Assembly (NCBI GenBank): GCA_035610365.1 | Contig: CM069436.1 | Coordinates: 64,557,505-64,621,504 of the forward strand | Length of the DNA: 64,000 nt | Origin: Aquatica leii | Taxonomy: Eukaryota > Arthropoda > Insecta > Coleoptera > Lampyridae | Direction: 5' to 3' | Shown: positions 58,806-64,000 of the stretch, one piece after another | Position numbering within the stretch: the stretch's first letter is position 1 | Layout: every line of letters starts with the position of its first letter | Notes under the pieces: generated by a model | Seen by the model: the letters and a program-made list of their open reading frames with translations, nothing else | Database searches by the model: none | What the model was told of the DNA's origin: nothing | Translations under genes and position numbers: made by a program

Positions 58806-60330
58806 TTATGATAAGTTTATTCCTGACAAGTTAAAAGTTTGTAACGTATTGATTGAGATGAAGCTTCTGTTTCTGATTAGTTCATTTCCGTTAGCTTCCT
58901 CTATTTTATATAAACGAATACCAACAAGTTCTTTTATTTTTCCAGTCTTCCATTGAACACCTGGTTCTGTTTGAAAATATATGTTTTGATTTTCTTTAAA
59001 TGGAGAAAGAATTTTTGTTCTCAGATTATAATATTTCTTTTGTTTTTCAAGATTACTATAATTACAACTATTGTGACGTTTTTGATTAATTACTTTATGT
59101 TTTAATAAATTTGAAATTGTTGGTAATATGTCACGTAATTTTCTTGCCATTAATAATTGCGTACGGAGAATAAATACTACCATCTACAGGCGTATTTCTA
59201 TACATTAACAATAATAGATATATATATCTTTACGTTCACCTTTTTTAAATAATTTTTTAACACTTTGGATTGCACGCTCCGCCATGTCATTTGATTGTGG
59301 ATATCTCGGACTACTCGTAATATGGGTAAATTCCCAATCATTAGCAAATTTTTTAAATAATCTAAAAGAAAACTGAGGACCGTCATCTAAAATAACCCTA
59401 AGAGGAATACCGTGTCGAGCACAAATTGATTTACAATTCGTACGCTTGAGATATCTTTGTCTAATAAAGCGATTTCTACAAATTTAGAAAAATAATCAGT
59501 TACCAGTAAGTATAACGTATCATTAAATTGCAAAATATCGCACCCTATTTTAATCCACGGCATAGAAGGTATATCGTGACAATGCAAAGGTTCTTTTTGT
59601 TTAGAATTATGATATTTCATACAAATATAGCAATTATTTATCATGTCTTTAACGTGTTTGGTAATTCTCGGCCAATAAAATTTTACAATACCAGCGTGCT
59701 CGTAGTGTAATTTATATAAAATCTCCTTTTTCAGAGTTTTCGGTATTATCATGTTAGTTCCTTTATATAACAGATCATTTATACAATTTAATTTACTTCG
59801 AAATTTAAAATACGGTTTTACTGAAAAAGGAATATTTTTTACATTTTTTGGCCATCCCTTTTTAATGTAATTATATAATTTTTGTAAATCGTCGTCGTTT
59901 TTAGTAGCAGCTTTTAATTCATTTGGACTTTATCTTTTACTAAACAATTCTGAGCATTTACATCGTCTTGTAAAATGTAATCTAATTTGGTATCTACAAT
60001 TTGACACGCCCTAAGTAACGTATCTGCAATATACATAAATTTACCTGGTTTATAACTTAAATTTATTTCATATTTTTGTAACTGAATTAACATTCTTTGT
60101 AATCAAGAAGGACAAGGCATTAGCGGTTTTTTACAAATAGCAATTGAAGGCTTATGGTCTGTTTCTACATTCAACTTTACGCCATAGAAATATTTATGAA
60201 ATTTCGTGCAACCATAAACAATCGCGAGCATCTCCTTCTCAATTTGCGAATACTGTTTTTTTGTATCATTTACACATTTCAAATGTTTCTTAGTAATATA
60301 GAAATTTTTGTTTCCAGAAGCTCCAATTTA
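58806..60330 (-). pseudogene. Ty3/gypsy pol relic: RNase H, integrase
   Basis: Read from 60330 down. RNase H: QYSQIEKEMLAIVYGCTKFH, YGVKLNVETDHKPSIAICKK, then after a stop LQRMLIQLQKYEINLSYKPG and MYIADTLLRACQ. Integrase: a stretch ending INDLLYKGTN, then ILYKLHYEHAGIVKFYWPRI with INNCYICMKYH (zinc-binding H-x-H, C-x-x-C), PWIKIGCDILQFNDTLYLLV with the first Asp, DYFSKFVEIALL, then frame-changed remnants of the DDGPQFSF, SPRYPQSND and AERA blocks around 59200-59390. The C-terminal part, LLMARKLRDILPTISNLLK, EPGVQWKTGKI, ends at the stop 58806-58808. The order and the gypsy-style HHCC plus Y-x-x-I-E-K-E motifs define Ty3/gypsy. Several frame changes and stops; no LTR found. Confidence 0.82.
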
Positions 60331-60600
60331 CTGATAAGTTTCGGCTTATTACCATGGGTGCTATTCCAAAATATTCACCCATTTTTTTAATTTTATCTTT
60401 TCACCAAAACGTTTAAAACTTGACAACTGCGCCATGTAATGTATTGATTCTACCAGTTTAGGTTTGATACTGATTTATTATATATAAGTTTATATACGTA
60501 TGTGCACTTGCGTACATGACATACATAACAAAGTTATGCATTGAAATAGATAACCTGTTAAAATTTTAGATACCTTGCTACTAGCGTATCTTATCGGTCG
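60331..60600. other. short gap, possible decayed gypsy RT
   Basis: Minus-strand text just above 60330 is no longer readable as RT. Nothing else recognised. Confidence 0.4.
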
Positions 60601-61806
60601 TTGGCTTTCTTATTCCGAATGTTTCACACAATAATCAAAAAAATTGTTAGGAGACCTGTAATACTATATGGCATACTTTATATGAAAAACATATCCCATT
60701 TTCAACAGAACGAATGTTTAAATTTATTAAAGAACAGTTTTATAAAAAATGAAAATTTTTCAACTGTGTCGGAGTCATTGATGACAAACAATTTTGAATT
60801 AAATGTCCCCCAAAATTTGCATCGATGCATTTTAATTACAAGAAATACTTTTCTATTGTGCTACAAGGTTTGGTGAATGCAAATTACAAATTCATAAATG
60901 TTGAAGTTGGAAACTATGGTAAACAAAGCGATGGTGGTATTTTTACAAATTCATCGTTATGCTATCTACTATGGTACTTTTAACATATTTCCTTCAAAAA
61001 CTTTACTAAATACAGATACTGCCGTTTCACATGTTTTTGTAGCAGACGCTGCATATTTGCTAAAAAATTATTTAATGAACCCATTTCCAGGACAAAATCT
61101 CAGTCCAGAACAAGAAGTTTTCAATAATCCTCTTTTTCAAAAAAGACGTCTTGTTGAATGCGCTTTTGGTGTTATAATGTTATAACGAATTTTACAACTA
61201 ATTTATTTATACACAAAATATTTACACGAACTAATTAAATCTAACGATATTTAAAAAAAACCACTTACACTAATTTATATAGTACAATCAATGGATAACT
61301 TCTATTTATCGATAACTGATACTTGTTTATATTAAAGGCACGTACGTTATGCACCGTTATATTTATCTCAAACACACGCGTTAATCAATTATTTAAACAT
61401 TGTCTTAACGCTTCCGACTAAGAATAACTGACCTATGCTCATTTTAAATCGTTTTTATATATTTCGATTATCTTTCGAGAATTTTCTACATCCTTTTCAA
61501 CCGTTCTAGTTGATAGTAATTTCGTGAACGCTGTCGAAACTGAACGTTTCAATATGAACATGGACAATTTTAAAATCGGACATTGAAATTCACCCAGACA
61601 AGATTAACTTAATTATAAAATGTATTTGCTTATTACATAACATAATTATCAACTTAAAAAGTAGTCCAGATGTTTTGCAAACTATTCCAAACCTACAACA
61701 AAATGAAATTTAAAAAAATGAACTACTATGTTTCAACAGAGCTACAGACAGAGCCTACGATATTCGAAACAAATTTGTACAATACCTTATTAATAGTGTC
61801 AATTAG
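60601..61806 (+). pseudogene. PIF/Harbinger (HARBI1-like) DDE_4 transposase relic
   Basis: The N-terminal part, RRPVILYGILYMKNISHFQQ, is followed in a second frame (from 60759) by FNCVGVIDDKQF (first Asp), IKCPPKF, HFNYKKYFSIVLQGLVNANY and KFINVEVGNYGKQSDGGIFT. After a frame change come DTAVSHVFVADAAYLLKNYL, MNPFPGQNLSPEQEV and LVECAFG, carrying the later Asp (VAD) and the catalytic Glu (VE-x-AFG). Then about 390 bp of unrelated sequence (about 61190-61575) interrupts; the C-terminus resumes as IEIHPDKINLIIKCICLLHN and NRATDRAYDIRNKFVQYL and stops at TAG 61804-61806. HARBI1-like transposases act with a Myb-like partner, which is not seen here. Frame changes and the interruption make it non-functional. 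Confidence 0.83.
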
Positions 61807-62859
61807 AATAATAAATAAGTTGTCAAATACTTTTAAGTAATTAATTGGTCATATAATTCAGTAACAACATTTTTAACATCAATAATCAATTTAGAAATTA
61901 CTTGTAACATTCATCTGGGCAAGCTGGGTTTGCCTTCATCCTTTTGTGTTTAGTTCTCATTTATAGGCTTGTTTACTTTTTTGGTCCTACAAAAATTCCT
62001 TTTCATGGACCAGTATTAATTTCTCACAATTTTTAAGCACATTCAAAAACGACCATACAAAAACTTACTAGTCGTACGACTAATACTGTGCTAGCACAGC
62101 GTTTCTGATGATAACTTTAAACTAATCCATAAGACTGAAACGTGTAAAAAATTTAGTAATTGCTTGTGACTAAAAAGAATTTATTCTATTTATATTTAGT
62201 GTATAAACACATTTAGTGCGGGTACAACGGTTCTAAAAGTTTTTTAGATCCTAGTTTATTTTAGGGTAATTCAATCTTTATATTGTCTGTTCTACATTTC
62301 GTTGGTTTTTTATTCCGTGCTTTTATCTTCTATTTTCTAATTCTGACTTTGATTAAGTCTTTTTTTACTTATCTTAGTCAGCTTGATCTTCTTTTGTCTC
62401 GTTTTTGTCTTGTGGATCTTATTGTAGTATTAATTATATTATCATAGCTTACTATATATGTCTTGACTATTATTTTTTTTACTATATTCTTAACTTTCAT
62501 TTAGTTCTTTAATTTGTAGCTTATTATAACGCAGTTTTGGTTACGTTTTTTTTAATGTCACCGTCATTGTGTCAACAGCGTACGATAGTATTGATTCTAA
62601 TATATTTTGAATTTTGTTGATGCTTTTATTAACTGAAAATTTTTCTGTTTCTTCTTTTTGTGTTTTTATGACGTTTTTTTTATTGTTATTTATATAATTC
62701 TTCTCAACTTTGCATCAATTCTAAATTTGTTCAAGATTGTCATAAATGTACTTCTCTGTATTAAACTGAAAGTTGTCGGAAGTCCATAATAGTACATTAC
62801 ATAATGAGTATGGAAAGTGAGTAATATCGTGCGAGTGAGAATTCCGACGCCTTTAAAAT
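61807..62859. other. T-rich stretch, no gene recognised
   Basis: Low-complexity T-rich sequence, especially 62270-62700. No feature identified. Confidence 0.55.
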
Positions 62860-63228
62860 TTATTCTGCAATTTGAATTTTATTGTTAACTGATTCATCGA
62901 TATATTCTTCGGCGACAGCAGTAGACTTCCAGCCACCATGGAGTTTAAGAGTAGTGATGTCTTCACCTGCGTCAACAAGAATGGTAGCCATGGACCAACG
63001 AAAACAATGTTCTGTGTATAGTTCCGGATTTTAAAAGTTTCAATAAATGGCTATTTGTTTAGAAATGCTGCCAAGTTTGTTTATACCTACCGGTTGTTTT
63101 GTACATTTTTTACTCCTGTTTGCGGCATGCGCTAGTTATACTAACAATCAATGCGACTTTGGTATAAGGGTATTTGTCGTCTGGAGCTTCGCGGATGAAT
63201 CGATTAATTTTCTCTGATGTTAAAGTTT
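62860..63228 (-). pseudogene. tyrosine recombinase relic (Crypton-like / eukaryotic YR element)
   Basis: Read from 63228 down: INRFIREAPDDKYPYTKVAL, IVSITSACRKQE (the ACR-x-x-E block with the first catalytic Arg), a stop and a gap, then VGINKLGSISKQIAIY, ELYTEHCFRWSMATILVDAG (H-x-x-R box), EDITTLKLHGGWKSTAVAEE (the H-G-G-W box), YIDESVNNKIQIAE (candidate catalytic Tyr) and TAA 62860-62862. All five R-H-R-H/W-Y positions can be recognised. Proteins with this H-G-G-W-K-S ... Y signature are multicopy in insects and resemble Crypton/phage-type recombinases that join DNA through a 3'-phosphotyrosine. The N-terminal domain and the stretch between the first Arg and the H-x-x-R box are missing or decayed, with stops, so it is dead. 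Confidence 0.72.
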
Positions 63229-64000
63229 TTGACTAGTTTGGTTTTTAGCCGTTTGAGTAACGCTTCAGTAGTGCTCTTAATTTTAAATATTTTGTTATAT
63301 CAATGTCATGATAAACACTAAGCGTACTTCAAAGCATAGAATACTGCGTCTACAAAGAACGGGGCTTGAGCTATTGAGATAACTCTCCAAGGTAAGCTAT
63401 CAGTACATTTTCAGAAATAAACGGTTTTATTACTTTCTTGTTTTGCAAGTCCATAAATTGTTTGTATTCGTTCTGTCTGTGGTAATAGGATTAGAGTATT
63501 GCATAAAATAGTTGATATGTAAAAATGTTTGAATTATTGCATAATTTTTTTAATAGAATTTATAATTTCTATGAGCTTAGGTTTGCACTATTTTTCAGTA
63601 TTAGATTTTTTAAACAGACGTTCAATAAATAAATTTTTCAAAATAAAGTTTATTCTTCACTTTAAACGACAGTAGCGTTGCCTTTGTCGGCTGGAAGAAC
63701 CATGATATTGAGGTTGTTATGTGTGTTAAAAATATATTATAAGACAAACTCAAACATTTAAAAATATTAACCTTGAGACATGCAAACTTTAAAGATGGAA
63801 TGAGTACGATAAACATATACATATATGTGTTGATGCAGCAATATTTTGATATGAATCAAAGCATGTACTTTATCAATTTAATATCAAAGTTATAAGTAAT
63901 CTTTAGAAAAATCATAAAATCAACGTCTAAATCAGTAGTTTTAAGTATAGATTGTAGAAAGCAATAAGATTATTGAGATAAAACAATTAATGTCCAACTG
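63229..64000. other. no gene recognised
   Basis: A+T-rich to the window end. The 66-codon minus-strand frame at 63622-63822 has no motif. The upstream part of the recombinase relic could extend a little here but is not readable. Confidence 0.5.

Noticed and set aside
1..64000. CRISPR array, prophage or bacterial operon
   Set aside because: No regularly spaced repeats, no ribosome-binding sites or clustered same-strand genes; all protein signatures are eukaryotic mobile elements.

Overview
The window is a very A+T-rich stretch of eukaryotic, almost certainly arthropod and probably insect, DNA. There are no operons, no bacterial-style genes and no array of intact host exons. Every recognisable protein signature belongs to a mobile element, and the set (BEL/Pao, Ty3/gypsy, Penelope-like, piggyBac, hAT, PIF/Harbinger, pogo, mariner-like, KRBA2-like integrase, a tyrosine-recombinase element) is typical of large insect genomes. 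I found no host gene that I could defend; possible exon-like islands are listed only as low-interest findings.

Layout. 0-1.1 kb: tail of a pogo-like transposase, cut by the window edge. 1.1-9.75 kb: A+T-rich, no gene recognised. 9.76-10.42 kb: mariner-like relic. 11.82-13.46 kb: structurally complete but internally deleted piggyBac-like element with TTAA duplications. 13.95-14.10 kb: palindromic hairpin repeat. 14.22-15.57 kb: 5'-truncated Penelope-like element (PLE) with a GIY-YIG endonuclease and, downstream, a hammerhead-ribozyme-like motif. 16.6-17.4 kb: KRBA2-like integrase relic. 20.0-23.3 kb: two convergent relics of a family I tentatively match to DUF7869. 23.6-24.3 kb: hairpin and inverted repeat. 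28.2-29.0 kb: second PLE scrap and a minus-strand relic with a probable PIN/FEN1-like domain. 29.7-30.45 kb: tandem direct repeat. 32.7-34.6 kb: second piggyBac relic, split by a foldback insertion with a 12-bp target duplication. 37.07-38.40 kb: Harbinger scrap, then a hAT-type non-autonomous element with an 8-bp duplication. 41.2, 46.5 and 56.2 kb (plus a partial copy at 17.6 kb): one dispersed repeat family; the 46.5 kb copy leads into an unidentified gag-like relic.

48.76-55.40 kb is the youngest object: a full-length BEL/Pao retrotransposon with 226-bp LTRs that I read as identical and a perfect 5-bp target duplication, inserted into an older BEL/Pao relic. Its gag and pol nevertheless carry stop codons and two frame changes. 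58.8-60.3 kb: minus-strand gypsy pol relic. 60.6-61.8 kb: Harbinger transposase relic. 62.86-63.23 kb: minus-strand tyrosine recombinase relic.

The genes do not form a working pathway; the window records layered insertion and decay. I did not find a convincing new biological system. The best leads are the hammerhead-like motifs linked to PLE sequence, the foldback inside piggyBac, the unidentified four-copy repeat with its gag-like reading frame, and the paradox of a fresh BEL copy with broken genes. All family assignments come from motif recognition by eye, without database searches.
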